Assembly (NCBI GenBank): GCA_900609035.2 | Contig: UXAT02000023.1 | Coordinates: 62,001 to 126,000, forward strand | DNA length: 64,000 bases | Source: Candidatus Defluviicoccus seviourii | GTDB taxonomy: Bacteria > Pseudomonadota > Alphaproteobacteria > Rhodospirillales > Defluviicoccaceae | Direction: 5' to 3' | Shown here: in pieces, positions 10,751-19,531 of the stretch | How positions within the stretch are numbered: the stretch's first letter is position 1 | Layout: every line of letters begins with the position of its first letter | Position numbers and translations under genes: made by a program | Notes under the pieces: generated by a model | Told to the model about the DNA's origin: nothing | The model's input: only the letters and a program-made list of their open reading frames with translations | The model's database searches: none

Positions 10751-11428
10751 TCAACGCCCGGCGGCGGCAGCGGCACCGGCAGCCACATTAAGATGCATGG
10801 CTGTCCGCAGAAACGCCTCGATCTTCGCAACACTCTTGCGGCCCGGCGCGTCCTCAACGCCGGACGACACATCAACCGCCTTGGCCCCGCTTGCCCGCAC
10901 CGCAAGCGCCACGTTACCGGCCTCAAGCCCGCCTGCCAAGAACCATGGCCGCTGGCAGGCGATTCCGTTCAACAGCCCCCACTCGAACGCCCGCGCGTTG
11001 CCCCCCGGCCGGTCGGCGCCCGCCGGCGGATGCGCGTCGAACAGCAGCCAGTCGGCAACGGCTTCGTAGCCGGCAGTGCGAGCCAAGTCCGCGGCCGTGG
11101 CGACGGCGACCGACTTGATCACCGGCACGCCGAAGCGGGCCTTGATCGCAGCAACGCGGGCCGGCGTTTCGCTTCCATGCAGTTGCAGCATGTCAAGGGG
11201 GACCCGCTCCATCAGCGCATCCAGCGTTGCATCATCAGCATCGACGACGAGCCCCACCCGATGAACGGTGTCGGGCACCTGGGCCGCAAGCGTCGCGGCG
11301 CGATCGAGATCAAGGCAGCGCGGCGAGGGTGGAAAGAAGACGAAGCCGACGAAGCGGGCGCCACCGCGCACCGCGGCCGCGAGCGCAGCCTGCGTCGACA
11401 AGCCGCAGATCTTGACCGCAATCGCCAT
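10751..11428 (-). CDS. trpF: Phosphoribosylanthranilate isomerase
   Basis: Amadori isomerase of tryptophan synthesis, a 225-residue beta/alpha barrel. The catalytic cysteine is Cys8 in VKICGLSTQAAL, the barrel text GGARFVGFVFFPPSPR is typical, and the phosphate-binding end is FLAGGLEAGNVA followed by KAVDVSSGVEDAPGRKS. The start ATG 11428 is the only good one. It is first of the trpF-trpB-trpA set and follows the LapA-like gene by 38 bases. The C-terminus ends in an alanine-rich tail not needed for the fold. Confidence 0.95.
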   Translation of the reverse strand: MAIAVKICGLSTQAALAAAVRGGARFVGFVFFPPSPRCLDLDRAATLAAQVPDTVHRVGLVVDADDATLDALMERVPLDMLQLHGSETPARVAAIKARFGVPVIKSVAVATAADLARTAGYEAVADWLLFDAHPPAGADRPGGNARAFEWGLLNGIACQRPWFLAGGLEAGNVALAVRASGAKAVDVSSGVEDAPGRKSVAKIEAFLRTAMHLNVAAGAAAAAGR

Positions 11429-11466
11429 CCGCTTCAGTCGCCAGAATGCACCTAAGCCGCTCGGGC

Positions 11467-11817
11467 CTAGGCCGCATCCCTCGCAGGCGCCGGCAGGCCC
11501 GTAGCCTGGACCTGCGCGCGCTCCGCCTGCGTCAAGCGCTCCTTAAGCGATGCGATTTCGCGCTGGTCGCGCTCGGTCTGCTGAACCAGCGTCCGCACCC
11601 GCGCCCGCGCACCGCTGCGGCGCAGCAGGCCGACGACGGCGCCAAGCAGGAAGCCGGCCAGCAGGCCGACCAAGCCAACACCATAGAGCGGGAACGGCAC
11701 GCCGGTGTCCGTCACCGGCCAGAGATTGAGCTGCACCTCGTTCGGATTCATGGCCGCGAAGACCATCACAGCAACCAGGATCGGCAGCGCGAAAAGCCAA
11801 AACAACAGCCTTAACAC
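11467..11817 (-). CDS. LapA-like (DUF1049) inner-membrane protein
   Basis: A 116-residue protein with two membrane segments (about residues 3-24 and 44-66) and a charged, coiled-coil-prone tail (RVRTLVQQTERDQREIASLKERL). This is the lipopolysaccharide assembly protein A / DUF1049 layout; in E. coli LapA works with LapB to control LPS synthesis. The text PNEVQLNLWPV is the usual signature between the two helices. It lies between ihfB and trpF, a standard alphaproteobacterial position, and is probably cotranscribed with both. No LapB partner with TPR repeats is seen nearby. Confidence 0.85.
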   Translation of the reverse strand: MLRLLFWLFALPILVAVMVFAAMNPNEVQLNLWPVTDTGVPFPLYGVGLVGLLAGFLLGAVVGLLRRSGARARVRTLVQQTERDQREIASLKERLTQAERAQVQATGLPAPARDAA

Positions 11818-11838
11818 CGGACTATCCCTATCAATCGC

Positions 11839-12123
11839 TTATGAGTCGGTATTGAGACGCTCGCGCAGTTCCTTGCCGGTCTTGAAGTAGGGGATGTGCT
11901 TGGCAATCACATCCACCGCCTCGCCGGTGCGCGGGTTGCGACCCACGCGCGCGCCCCGCTTCTTGACTGAAAAGGCACCGAATCCGCGCAGTTCGACCCG
12001 ATCGCCGCGCGCCAGCGCCGCAGCAATCTCCTCAAAGATCGTAATCACGATCCGTTCGACATCTCGCTGATAGAGATGCGGGTTGGCAGCCGCCAACCGG
12101 GCAACAAGTTCCGACTTTGTCAT
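11839..12123 (-). CDS. ihfB: Integration host factor subunit beta
   Basis: DNA-bending protein of 94 residues, the beta partner of the IHF heterodimer. It starts [17 protein letters not shown], has the family core [25 protein letters not shown], and the intercalating proline is Pro64. The beta rather than alpha or HU assignment rests on the MTKSELV start and on its place after rpsA/sppA, where alphaproteobacterial ihfB usually lies. The next gene downstream is the LapA-like gene, 21 bases away. Confidence 0.93.
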   Translation of the reverse strand: MTKSELVARLAAANPHLYQRDVERIVITIFEEIAAALARGDRVELRGFGAFSVKKRGARVGRNPRTGEAVDVIAKHIPYFKTGKELRERLNTDS

Positions 12124-12198
12124 CGGCGATGACCCCCTCCTGAACCCCTCCGTCCGCCAAAGGCTGGACGATCGTTGGTTTTCCTGGAGTGCCCGCGT

Positions 12199-13107
12199 TC
12201 AAAGCCCAGGGTGCCAGACAGAGACCAACCCGTCAAGCGTAAGGCGTTCAACGAAAAGCGCTTTTCCGGTGATTTTGGTGACCAAATCACGGATTGCCCG
12301 CTCTGGTCCGACAATCTCAAGGTCCTTTATGGCAAGATCGCGGTCAATCGCGTGGGTTTCGTGCAACCACGTCCGCGCTTCGTCTTCCCCGCCCAGGCGG
12401 TCAATCAACCCGTTCGCCAGCGCCTGGCGGCCGGTAAAGACCCTCCCGTCGGCCATTTTCAGCACCGTGTCCCGCTCCAGCCGGCGGCGCTCGGCAACCA
12501 TATCGACAAACATGGCGTGCATGTCGAGCACGAGTTTCTGCGTCGCCTCGCGCGCCTCGGGCGTAAACGGCTCGAACGGATTGGGCTGCGCCTTCAAGGC
12601 TCCGCTCTTGATCGTCTCCGGCTTGATGCCGACACGATCGAGGAGCGCCGTCATGTCCGCCGTCTGCAAGATGACGCCGATCGAGCCGGTGATCGTCCCC
12701 TCGTGCGCAATGATGAGATCGCACGCTGCTGCGGTCATGTAAGCCGCCGAGGTTCCCAGCTCGCCCATGACCGCGACCACCGGCATGTGGGCGGCAACCG
12801 CACGCAGGCGGCCGAACAACGCCTCGCCACCGACCACGGTCCCGCCCGGACTGTCAATGCGCACGATCAGCGCCTTGGCCGCGCTTTCCTTGGTGAGGGC
12901 ATCCAGGACCGAATCGCGCTCGCGGTCGTCGGTGATGACGCCGTCGACAGTCAGCCGCGCGATATAGGGCCCACCCCAATGGTCCTGAAAGGTGCCAACA
13001 GCGGCCAGGACCGCGGCGACGAAAGCGACGACGGCAGCGACACGCCAGAACGCGAGCTTACGCTTCAGACGCCGCCGATCGATCAACAGGTCCACATCGA
13101 AAGCCAC
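12199..13107 (-). CDS. sppA: Signal peptide peptidase SppA, short form
   Basis: Membrane-anchored serine protease of 302 residues that degrades cleaved signal peptides. One transmembrane helix lies at about residues 20-38. The ClpP-like core shows RIDSPGGTVVGGEALF, the nucleophile Ser120 in GELGTSAAYM and the general-base Lys172 in SGALKAQPNPFEP. The length fits the single-domain (36K) SppA type, not the duplicated E. coli form. The nucleophile context TSAAY differs slightly from the more common ASGGY but keeps the serine. It lies between rpsA and ihfB. Confidence 0.92.
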   Translation of the reverse strand: MAFDVDLLIDRRRLKRKLAFWRVAAVVAFVAAVLAAVGTFQDHWGGPYIARLTVDGVITDDRERDSVLDALTKESAAKALIVRIDSPGGTVVGGEALFGRLRAVAAHMPVVAVMGELGTSAAYMTAAACDLIIAHEGTITGSIGVILQTADMTALLDRVGIKPETIKSGALKAQPNPFEPFTPEAREATQKLVLDMHAMFVDMVAERRRLERDTVLKMADGRVFTGRQALANGLIDRLGGEDEARTWLHETHAIDRDLAIKDLEIVGPERAIRDLVTKITGKALFVERLTLDGLVSVWHPGL

Positions 13108-13128
13108 GACGTCGTTCGTCCTTTGCCG

Positions 13129-13160
13129 GCCCTTGGATCGACCTGTGGCCGATCAAGGGC
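13129..13160 (-). terminator. Stem-loop between rpsA and sppA
   Basis: The arms GCCCTTGGATCG (13129-13140) and CGATCAAGGGC (13150-13160) pair with a single bulged base around a nine-base loop. It lies just after the rpsA stop in the direction of reading. No run of U follows, so it may be an attenuator or mRNA-stabilising hairpin lowering sppA expression relative to rpsA rather than a full terminator. Confidence 0.4.
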
Positions 13161-13172
13161 AGCTCGCTGTCC

Positions 13173-14966
13173 CTATTCGGAGTCGGCTTCGCGCTTCTCT
13201 TCCACCTCGGCGCGCCGTTGCGCCTCGGCCGTCTCGCGCTTTTCCTTGATCGCCGCGCCCAGGATATCGCCCAGGCTGGCACCGGAGTCGGACGAGCCGT
13301 AGGTGGCAACCGCCTGTTTTTCCTCCTCGATCTCGCGCGCCTTGATCGACAGCACGACCTTGCGGCCGCTGTGGTCGATCTGCAGGACCTTGGCGTCGAC
13401 CTTCTCGCCACGCGCAAACCGGTCCGGACGCTGCTCGCTCCGGTCGCGTGACAGTTCGGCCTTGCGGATGATGCCGGGAACACCGTCGGCGGTCTGCACC
13501 TCGACTCCGCCATCGAAGACGCCGGTAACGGTGCAGGTGACGACCGCATTGCGCTTCAGCCGCGACACGCCGTCCTCGAACGGATCGCTCGCGAGCTGTT
13601 TGACGCCGAGGCTGATCCGCTCCTTATCGACATCGACATCGAGCACCTTGGCCCGCACGAGGTCGCCGCGCTTGACTTCCTGAATGGCGGCTTCGCCGGC
13701 CTGGGTCCACGACAGATCCGAGAGATGGACCATGCCGTCGATCTCGCCGGTCAGGCCGATGAACAGCCCGAACTCAGTGATGTTCTTGACCTCGCCCTCG
13801 ACCACCGAGCCGATGGGATGCTGATCCTGGAACTCCTCCCACGGATTGGGCAGCGACTGCTTCAGGCCAAGCGAGATCCGCCGCTTGTCGCGATCGACGT
13901 CGAGAACGACGACCTCGACCTCCTGCGACGTCGAAACGATCTTGCCCGGGTGGACGTTCTTCTTCGTCCAGCTCATCTCGGAAACGTGAACGAGGCCCTC
14001 GACCCCCGGTTCGAGCTCAATGAAGGCGCCGTAGTCGGTAATGTTGGTGACGCGGCCGACGAACTTGGCGCCGACCGGATACTTGAGCTGCACACCATCC
14101 CACGGGTCGGCCTCGAGCTGCTTCATGCCGAGCGAGATCCGCTGCGATTCGGGATTGAAGCGGATGACCTGGACCTTCACCGTCTCGCCGATCTGCAGCG
14201 CCTCAGACGGATGGTTGATCCGGCGCCAGGAAATGTCGGTGACGTGCAACAGGCCGTCCACCCCGCCGAGATCGACGAAGGCGCCGTAATCCGTGATGTT
14301 CTTGACGACACCGTCGAGGACCTGGCCCTCTTTGAGGTTGGCGATCAGTTCCGAGCGAGCCTCGGCGCGGGTCTCCTCCAAGACGGCGCGGCGCGAGACA
14401 ACGATGTTGTTGCGGCTGCGATCCATCTTGAGGATCTGGAACGGCTGCGGCGTGTTCATCAAGGGCGCCATGTCGCGCACCGGGCGGATGTCGACCTGGC
14501 TGCCGGGCAGGAACGCGACGGCACCGGACAGATCGACGATGAAGCCGCCCTTGACGCGGCCAAATATGGTGCCGTTGATGCGTTCGTTGTTCTTGAAGCA
14601 GCGCTCGAGCTGGTTCCAGGCCTCTTCACGCTTCGCCTTTTCACGGCTCAGCATGACGAGGCCATCCTTGTCCTCGTAACGCTCGACATAGACGTCGATG
14701 TGATCACCGGGCGCGATCTTCGCGCTCTGCGCGGGCGTTGAGAACTCCTTCAACGCCACCCGGCCTTCGGATTTCAGCCCGACATCGATGACGGCATACT
14801 CGTTCTCGATCCCGACCACGGTCCCGCGCACCACCCGGCCTTCGAATCCTTCCTGCGCTCCAAAGGCCTCGTCAAGCATCGCGGCGAACGACTCCTTGGA
14901 CTCCGAGGAACCGCTCTGGGCAGCGCTAGCCAGCTCGCTTGCCGTCATGTGATCATTCGTCTCCAT
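13173..14966 (-). CDS. rpsA: 30S ribosomal protein S1
   Basis: The RNA-binding protein that brings mRNA to the 30S subunit; 597 residues with six S1 (OB-fold) repeats. The last four repeats are well conserved: VKNITDYGAFVDLGGVDGLLHVTDISW, VTNITDYGAFIELEPGVEGLVHVSEMSW, VKNITEFGLFIGLTGEIDGMVHLSDLSW, then a more divergent one around FDGGVEVQTADGVPGIIRKAELS. The N-terminal two are the usual degenerate ribosome-binding repeats. ATG 14966 gives METNDHMTASE; a second ATG at 14948 is possible. The C-terminus is a highly charged coil. It follows cmk by 111 bases on the same strand. Confidence 0.97.
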   Translation of the reverse strand: METNDHMTASELASAAQSGSSESKESFAAMLDEAFGAQEGFEGRVVRGTVVGIENEYAVIDVGLKSEGRVALKEFSTPAQSAKIAPGDHIDVYVERYEDKDGLVMLSREKAKREEAWNQLERCFKNNERINGTIFGRVKGGFIVDLSGAVAFLPGSQVDIRPVRDMAPLMNTPQPFQILKMDRSRNNIVVSRRAVLEETRAEARSELIANLKEGQVLDGVVKNITDYGAFVDLGGVDGLLHVTDISWRRINHPSEALQIGETVKVQVIRFNPESQRISLGMKQLEADPWDGVQLKYPVGAKFVGRVTNITDYGAFIELEPGVEGLVHVSEMSWTKKNVHPGKIVSTSQEVEVVVLDVDRDKRRISLGLKQSLPNPWEEFQDQHPIGSVVEGEVKNITEFGLFIGLTGEIDGMVHLSDLSWTQAGEAAIQEVKRGDLVRAKVLDVDVDKERISLGVKQLASDPFEDGVSRLKRNAVVTCTVTGVFDGGVEVQTADGVPGIIRKAELSRDRSEQRPDRFARGEKVDAKVLQIDHSGRKVVLSIKAREIEEEKQAVATYGSSDSGASLGDILGAAIKEKRETAEAQRRAEVEEKREADSE

Positions 14967-15077
14967 TCATCCGCAACTGTCGTCAAAATAATGAGGTCTG
15001 CGTAACCGGGCCGGCCGCGACAACACCTGTCGCCGGCACCGACAACGGCCTGCCGGATTCCGGTCTAAAGCACGGAT

Positions 15078-15755
15078 TCATCGATCATCTTTTTCGGAGC
15101 CACCGCCAGGGATGCCGCCGGCAAGACCGAGTACCCGATCGAAAACGGCGTCGCGGTCGAGATTACTCGTATCGATGACAAATGCATCCTTCGCCGCTGC
15201 TAACGGAGCGACGGATCGTGTCGCATCCCTCCTGTCACGTTCCTGCATGTCGTGCAGAACTTCGGTATGTATAGCGGGCAGGCCACGTTGCCGCAACTCC
15301 TCAAGCCGGCGCGCCACGCGAACATCGAGCGACGCGGTAAGGAAAATCTTGAGGTCGGCATCCGGACAAATGACGGTGCCGATGTCCCGGCCATCGAGGA
15401 CGGCCCCGGCGCTGCCATCCGGCGGTGATGCCGCAAAGGCACGCTGGAAGTCCAGCAAGGCCGCGCGCACGGCCGGGATGGCGGCAACCCTTGACGCCGC
15501 AACGGCGGCTTCGTCGCTGCGCAAGCCGTCCCGGTCAAGATCGGCCGCCTTCAACTGCTGCGCCGCCGGGGTGGCATCGTCCGCCGATGACGGATCGCCG
15601 CCCTGCAACAAAACCTTCATCCCGACCGCACGGTACAGAAGGCCCGTATCGAGATAGGCATAGCCGAACTGCGCCGCCAACCGGCGGGCGACGGTCCCCT
15701 TGCCGGCACCGGCTGGACCATCGACCGCGATGATCGGTGTCGGGCGTCCTGTCAC
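15078..15755 (-). CDS. cmk: Cytidylate kinase
   Basis: Phosphorylates CMP and dCMP to the diphosphates with ATP; 225 residues. P-loop GPAGAGKGT at residues 13-21, YLDTGLLYRAVGMK for nucleotide-monophosphate binding, DGRDIGTVICPDADLKIFLTAS and the lid region RRLEELRQRG follow. The start is GTG 15755, with GGAG ten bases upstream. cmk-rpsA is a very widely kept pair. aroA, which normally precedes cmk in alphaproteobacteria, is not upstream: the neighbour is a divergent Wzz gene. Confidence 0.95.
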   Translation of the reverse strand: MTGRPTPIIAVDGPAGAGKGTVARRLAAQFGYAYLDTGLLYRAVGMKVLLQGGDPSSADDATPAAQQLKAADLDRDGLRSDEAAVAASRVAAIPAVRAALLDFQRAFAASPPDGSAGAVLDGRDIGTVICPDADLKIFLTASLDVRVARRLEELRQRGLPAIHTEVLHDMQERDRRDATRSVAPLAAAKDAFVIDTSNLDRDAVFDRVLGLAGGIPGGGSEKDDR

Positions 15756-16284
15756 TTGTGTGCCACTCCATCAATGACGCCACGCGGTTCATCCGTCGGG
15801 CCGCGAGGCGCAAGCGTCGGCGCGGGCTTATCACGTCCAACGCGCACAAACCAGCCACCGGAACTCAACCGGCCATCGCGCCGCCGCGAATCAGCGAGAG
15901 TGAGCCCCGTCATATTCGATCATTGGCGCGACAGATATCCTTGCCACACGTTCTTAAGCACCCATGAGGTGACTTGCGCTCGCGCATTACGACATGTATA
16001 ATGCTCTATGCTCGTATTGCGATAATCCACTCTGTCGATCGCACTGGTTCGTTTGCCGACTCCGCCCGGCACCCAAGCCGCCGGGAAACCCGAAACGCTC
16101 CACAACCCTGCCGGCGAGATTGCCGCGGCAAGGGTTTGCCATAGGCTGCCATGGCGCCACACCCTGATGTACGGTACGATACAGCATGAATTGCATCTTC
16201 GTGCCGGGGGACGATGGACCGTTTTTCGCCATATATCGCTGATACAGGCGCGCTCATTTGGTTGATCAGGCTGCGAGAGGAACC
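15756..16284. other. Long divergent intergenic region between cmk and the Wzz gene
   Basis: About 530 bases with no convincing gene. Short frames on both strands lack family resemblance and ribosome-binding sites. The region is visibly less GC-rich around 15920-16050, where a sigma70-like promoter points towards the Wzz gene, leaving an untranslated leader of roughly 275 bases. A small hairpin GGCAA/TTGCC is present at about 16126-16139. I could not assign a riboswitch or small RNA. Confidence 0.6.
15974..16002 (+). promoter_or_regulatory. Sigma70-type promoter candidate for the Wzz gene
   Basis: A perfect -10 box TATAAT lies at 15997-16002 and TTGCGC at 15974-15979 gives a partial -35 box (three of six matches) with ideal 17-base spacing. 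Such a -10 is unusual in this GC-rich window. The predicted transcript would start near 16009 and run about 275 bases before the coding start. Confidence 0.5.
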
Positions 16285-18564
16285 GTGAACTACTTCTCGG
16301 ATATGACCCGGGTGACCCGGGAAGCGACCCGTGCCCCCCTGGCATTGACCGAACGGGTGTTCGACCTCGGTGATTTTCTACGGCTGTTGAACAGGCGCCG
16401 GCCGCTGATCCTCGGCTTCGTCGCTGCCTCGTTGCTGATTGCGTATCTCGTGCTGCAGTGGATGACGCCGATTTATACCGGCACAGCCGAGCTGTTCCTC
16501 GAAAAGACGCAAACCAACATCACCGACATCAAGGCGGTGCTGACCGAGGCGGTTGACGATCCAACCGGCCTGTCGAGCGAGATCGAGGTGCTGCGCTCAC
16601 GCGGTCTGGCCGACAAGGTCGTAGACAAGCTGCGCCTGACCGAAGATCCAGAGTTCAACAAGGCGCTGTTGGCGCCGTCGCCGATCGAGCGCGCACGGCA
16701 GCGGGTTGCGGCGCTTGCCTCGGCCTACGTTTCCGAGGACTTTCTGGTGTGGATCGGGCTCATCCAGCCGGATCAGCTGACGCCAGAGGAAGAGCAACTG
16801 GCCCAGCAGGAGAAGACGGTCAACGCCTTCCTCAAGCGGCTGAGTGTTTTCCCCAAGGGCGAGTCCCGCGTTATCAATGTCAGCTTCGACTCGGAATCGC
16901 CGACAAAGGCCGCCCAGATCGCCAACGCCGTTGCCGATGCCTACATCCTTGACCAGCTCGACCAGCGCTACGAGGCGACCCGGCGCGCCAATGAGTGGCT
17001 CGGCAGCAAGCTCGATGATCTGCGCACGAAGGTTGCCCGCTCCGACGGTGCGGTCGAGTCCTACCGTCAGCGCGCCGGCCTGATCCAGGGTGGGCAGGGA
17101 AGTCTCCTTGTTTCCCAGCAGGTCACCGACCTCAACAGCCAGCTCATCATTGCCCGCACCGAACGCGCCGCGGCCGAGGCGCGTTTGAGCCAGGTTCGCC
17201 AGCTCGTCCGCGCGCAGGGCGGCGCCGACGCCGCCCGCGACGTTCTCAGCTCGCCGATCGTACAGGCGCTGAGCGCGCAGGAAACTGAAGTCAAGCGCAA
17301 GCTGGCTGAGCTTGAGCAGGAGTACGGCGAGCGCCACCCGCGATTGATCAACGTCAAGGCCGAGCTGCGCGACGTCCGTGCGAAGTTGAACGCGGAGGTT
17401 GGCAAGGTCGTCCGCACGCTCGAAAACGAGGTCGCCGTCGCCCAGGCCCGCGAGGCGGCACTCGCCCAGAGCCTGCGTCAAGTCGAAGGCCGGGTCTCCC
17501 AGGCGAACACCGCGAGCGTACAGCTGCGGGCGCTTGAGCGCGAGGCCAACGCCGACAAGCAGCTGCTTGAGCTGTTCCTCAACCGCGCCGAACAGATCAA
17601 CGCCCAAACAGACCTCGCCATTCACCAGTCGAACGCACGCATTCTCTCGAAGGCGACGCTGCCTCATGCGCCCTCGTCACCGCAGAAGGCGCTGATGATG
17701 GCGGTCATCCTCGTCGCCTCGACGCTGTTTGTCATTCTCGCGGTTCTCGTTATCGAGTTCCTGCACCGGGGCTTCCGTAGCGGCGAGCAGATCGAGGAAA
17801 TGACCGGCGTGCGCGCTTTGGGCTTGATCCCGGCGATCAAGAATTCGCGTCGGAAGGGCCGGCAGCCCGAACTCGTCCTGGTTAAACAGCCGCAGTCGCT
17901 GTTCGGTGAGGCTGTGCGCTCCGTCTACACGAGCATCTTGTTCTCGCAGACCCAAGAGCCGCTGAAGACGATCCTGATCACCTCGAGCTACCCCAAGGAA
18001 GGCAAGACGACGCTTGCCGTCTGCCTGGCGCGCATGTGCGCGCTGTCCGGCAAAAGGACGGTGCTGGTCGAAGCCGACTTGAGGAAGCCGCAAGTGCATC
18101 GACGGATCTCCGCGCCGCAGGGTCCAGGGCTGGTCGAGTATTTCCTGGGCGAGGCGGAACTCTCGCAGATCCTCCACTACGACGAAGTTTCGGGCGCCTA
18201 CGTCATCCCGTGCGGCAAGGCGTCGGTCGACGCCAGCAAGCTCCTCGACTCACCAGAGATGAGCCGACTGCTCGCCAGTCTGGCGGCGCAGTTCGATCTC
18301 GTGCTGCTCGACACGCCGCCGATCATGGCAGTGGCGGACGCGCGCATCCTCACGCCCCAGGTCGATGGGGTCGTTTACGCGGTCCGCTGGGCCAAGACGC
18401 CGCGCGAGGTCGTCAAACTCGGCCTCAAGACGCTGGGCGAGACCACCGGCCATGTCGTCGGTGCGGTCCTGACGATGGTCGATGTCGAACAGCACGCCCA
18501 GTACGGCTTCGGCGACTCCGGTTACTACCACAAGGGTATCAAGTCCTACTACGTCCGCGGATAA
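16285..18564 (+). CDS. Wzz-type polysaccharide co-polymerase fused to a bacterial tyrosine kinase (ExoP/Wzc-like)
   Basis: Controls chain length and export of exopolysaccharide at the inner membrane; 759 residues. Order: Wzz domain with a membrane helix near residues 42-61 (ILGFVAASLLIAYLVLQW), a long periplasmic coiled coil, a second helix near 468-493, then a cytoplasmic BY-kinase with Walker A SSYPKEGKTT (about 567-576), Walker A' VLVEADLRKP and Walker B LVLLDTPPIM. The C-terminal tail holds a tyrosine cluster (YGFGDSGYYHKGIKSYYVRG), the usual autophosphorylation site. The frame is open to TTG 16258, but GTG 16285 has GAGAGG four bases ahead. It stands alone: no glycosyltransferase, Wza or Wzx/Wzy gene is near. 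Confidence 0.9.
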   Translation: MNYFSDMTRVTREATRAPLALTERVFDLGDFLRLLNRRRPLILGFVAASLLIAYLVLQWMTPIYTGTAELFLEKTQTNITDIKAVLTEAVDDPTGLSSEIEVLRSRGLADKVVDKLRLTEDPEFNKALLAPSPIERARQRVAALASAYVSEDFLVWIGLIQPDQLTPEEEQLAQQEKTVNAFLKRLSVFPKGESRVINVSFDSESPTKAAQIANAVADAYILDQLDQRYEATRRANEWLGSKLDDLRTKVARSDGAVESYRQRAGLIQGGQGSLLVSQQVTDLNSQLIIARTERAAAEARLSQVRQLVRAQGGADAARDVLSSPIVQALSAQETEVKRKLAELEQEYGERHPRLINVKAELRDVRAKLNAEVGKVVRTLENEVAVAQAREAALAQSLRQVEGRVSQANTASVQLRALEREANADKQLLELFLNRAEQINAQTDLAIHQSNARILSKATLPHAPSSPQKALMMAVILVASTLFVILAVLVIEFLHRGFRSGEQIEEMTGVRALGLIPAIKNSRRKGRQPELVLVKQPQSLFGEAVRSVYTSILFSQTQEPLKTILITSSYPKEGKTTLAVCLARMCALSGKRTVLVEADLRKPQVHRRISAPQGPGLVEYFLGEAELSQILHYDEVSGAYVIPCGKASVDASKLLDSPEMSRLLASLAAQFDLVLLDTPPIMAVADARILTPQVDGVVYAVRWAKTPREVVKLGLKTLGETTGHVVGAVLTMVDVEQHAQYGFGDSGYYHKGIKSYYVRG

Positions 18565-18576
18565 GCGGCCCCGGTT

Positions 18577-18601
18577 CGGGTGGCAGCCGCGCTGCCACCC
18601 G
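18577..18601 (+). terminator. Perfect 10-bp hairpin after the Wzz gene
   Basis: CGGGTGGCAG (18577-18586) and CTGCCACCCG (18592-18601) pair perfectly around a five-base loop, 13 bases after the stop codon. There is no T-run, but the stem is stable and probably ends or protects the Wzz transcript. Confidence 0.6.
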
Positions 18602-18768
18602 CCATCGCCACCTCGTCCCCCTCCCAATCCCGGCCGGCGCCAGCATCCGGTGAAAAACCGGCGTGGCGTTTCCTCGGCACTTCGACCACTATGGCGTTAT
18701 CGGCAGCCTTGCCGTCGCAGTGAATCAACCGCTGCCGTTACGACAGCACCGTTGCAACGCCCAGGTCG

Positions 18769-19512
18769 ATGCTCCGCGCTCTCAAGCCCGTTCAACGCCT
18801 GCTCGGCAGCACCCTGCGCGACTTGGCGCCGTTGTTCCTCGTCATCGGGTTCTTCCAGGCTGTTGTCCTGCAACAGCCCTTTCCCAACCTGTTGGACGTC
18901 GGCATCGGACTCATCTTTGTCGTCATCGGCCTGACGCTCTTCGTCGGCGGCCTGAAGATCGGCCTTTTCCCCCTTGGCGAGGCGATGGCCGAGTCGTTTG
19001 CCCGCAAGGGCAGCCTCAGTGCCCTGCTTGCTTTCGCGTTTCTCCTTGGCTTCACGACGACGATCGCCGAGCCAGCGTTGATTGCTGTAGTCGATCAGGC
19101 TGGAGCAGCCGCAGCCGCCGCCAACGTCGTCGCCGATCAGCCGGACGCGATCGCCCGCTATGCCTTGTGGCTCAGGATCACCGTCGCACTGTCGGTCGGC
19201 ATCGCTCTCGTCATCGGCGTCATTCGGATTGTGCGCGGTTGGCCGATCCAAATCCTGATCATCGCCGGCTACACCGGCATTGCAGCCATGACGGCGATTG
19301 CACCCCCCGAGATCGTCGGCATCGCGTACGACTCCGGTGGCGTCACGACCTCGACGGTCACGGTGCCGCTGGTCGCCGCCTTAGGGGTCGGCTTGGCCTC
19401 AGTGATCCGCGGCCGCAATCCGGTGGTCGACGGCTTCGGCCTGATCGCGTTTGCCAGTCTGACGCCAATGATGTTCGTTCTGGCGTTCGGGACGATCTGG
19501 AAACAGCTATAG
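18769..19512 (+). CDS. DUF1538 membrane protein, first copy
   Basis: A 247-residue hydrophobic protein with about six or seven membrane helices. It carries the DUF1538 hallmarks [13 protein letters not shown] and, later, [21 protein letters not shown] followed by [14 protein letters not shown]. The polar, conserved loops within helices look like substrate- or ion-binding re-entrant segments, so a transporter or channel is likely, but no substrate is known to me. A second copy follows after 19 bases, and a PII-like and a CBS protein complete the unit. ATG 18769 has only a weak AGG upstream. No promoter could be placed with confidence in the 200 bases before it. Confidence 0.85.
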   Translation: MLRALKPVQRLLGSTLRDLAPLFLVIGFFQAVVLQQPFPNLLDVGIGLIFVVIGLTLFVGGLKIGLFPLGEAMAESFARKGSLSALLAFAFLLGFTTTIAEPALIAVVDQAGAAAAAANVVADQPDAIARYALWLRITVALSVGIALVIGVIRIVRGWPIQILIIAGYTGIAAMTAIAPPEIVGIAYDSGGVTTSTVTVPLVAALGVGLASVIRGRNPVVDGFGLIAFASLTPMMFVLAFGTIWKQL

Positions 19513-19531
19513 GGACCGGCGACGGCGCGCG

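Noticed and set aside
15737..16345. Small open frames on both strands upstream of the Wzz gene
   Set aside because: No ribosome-binding sites, no family resemblance, and they overlap each other and the promoter.
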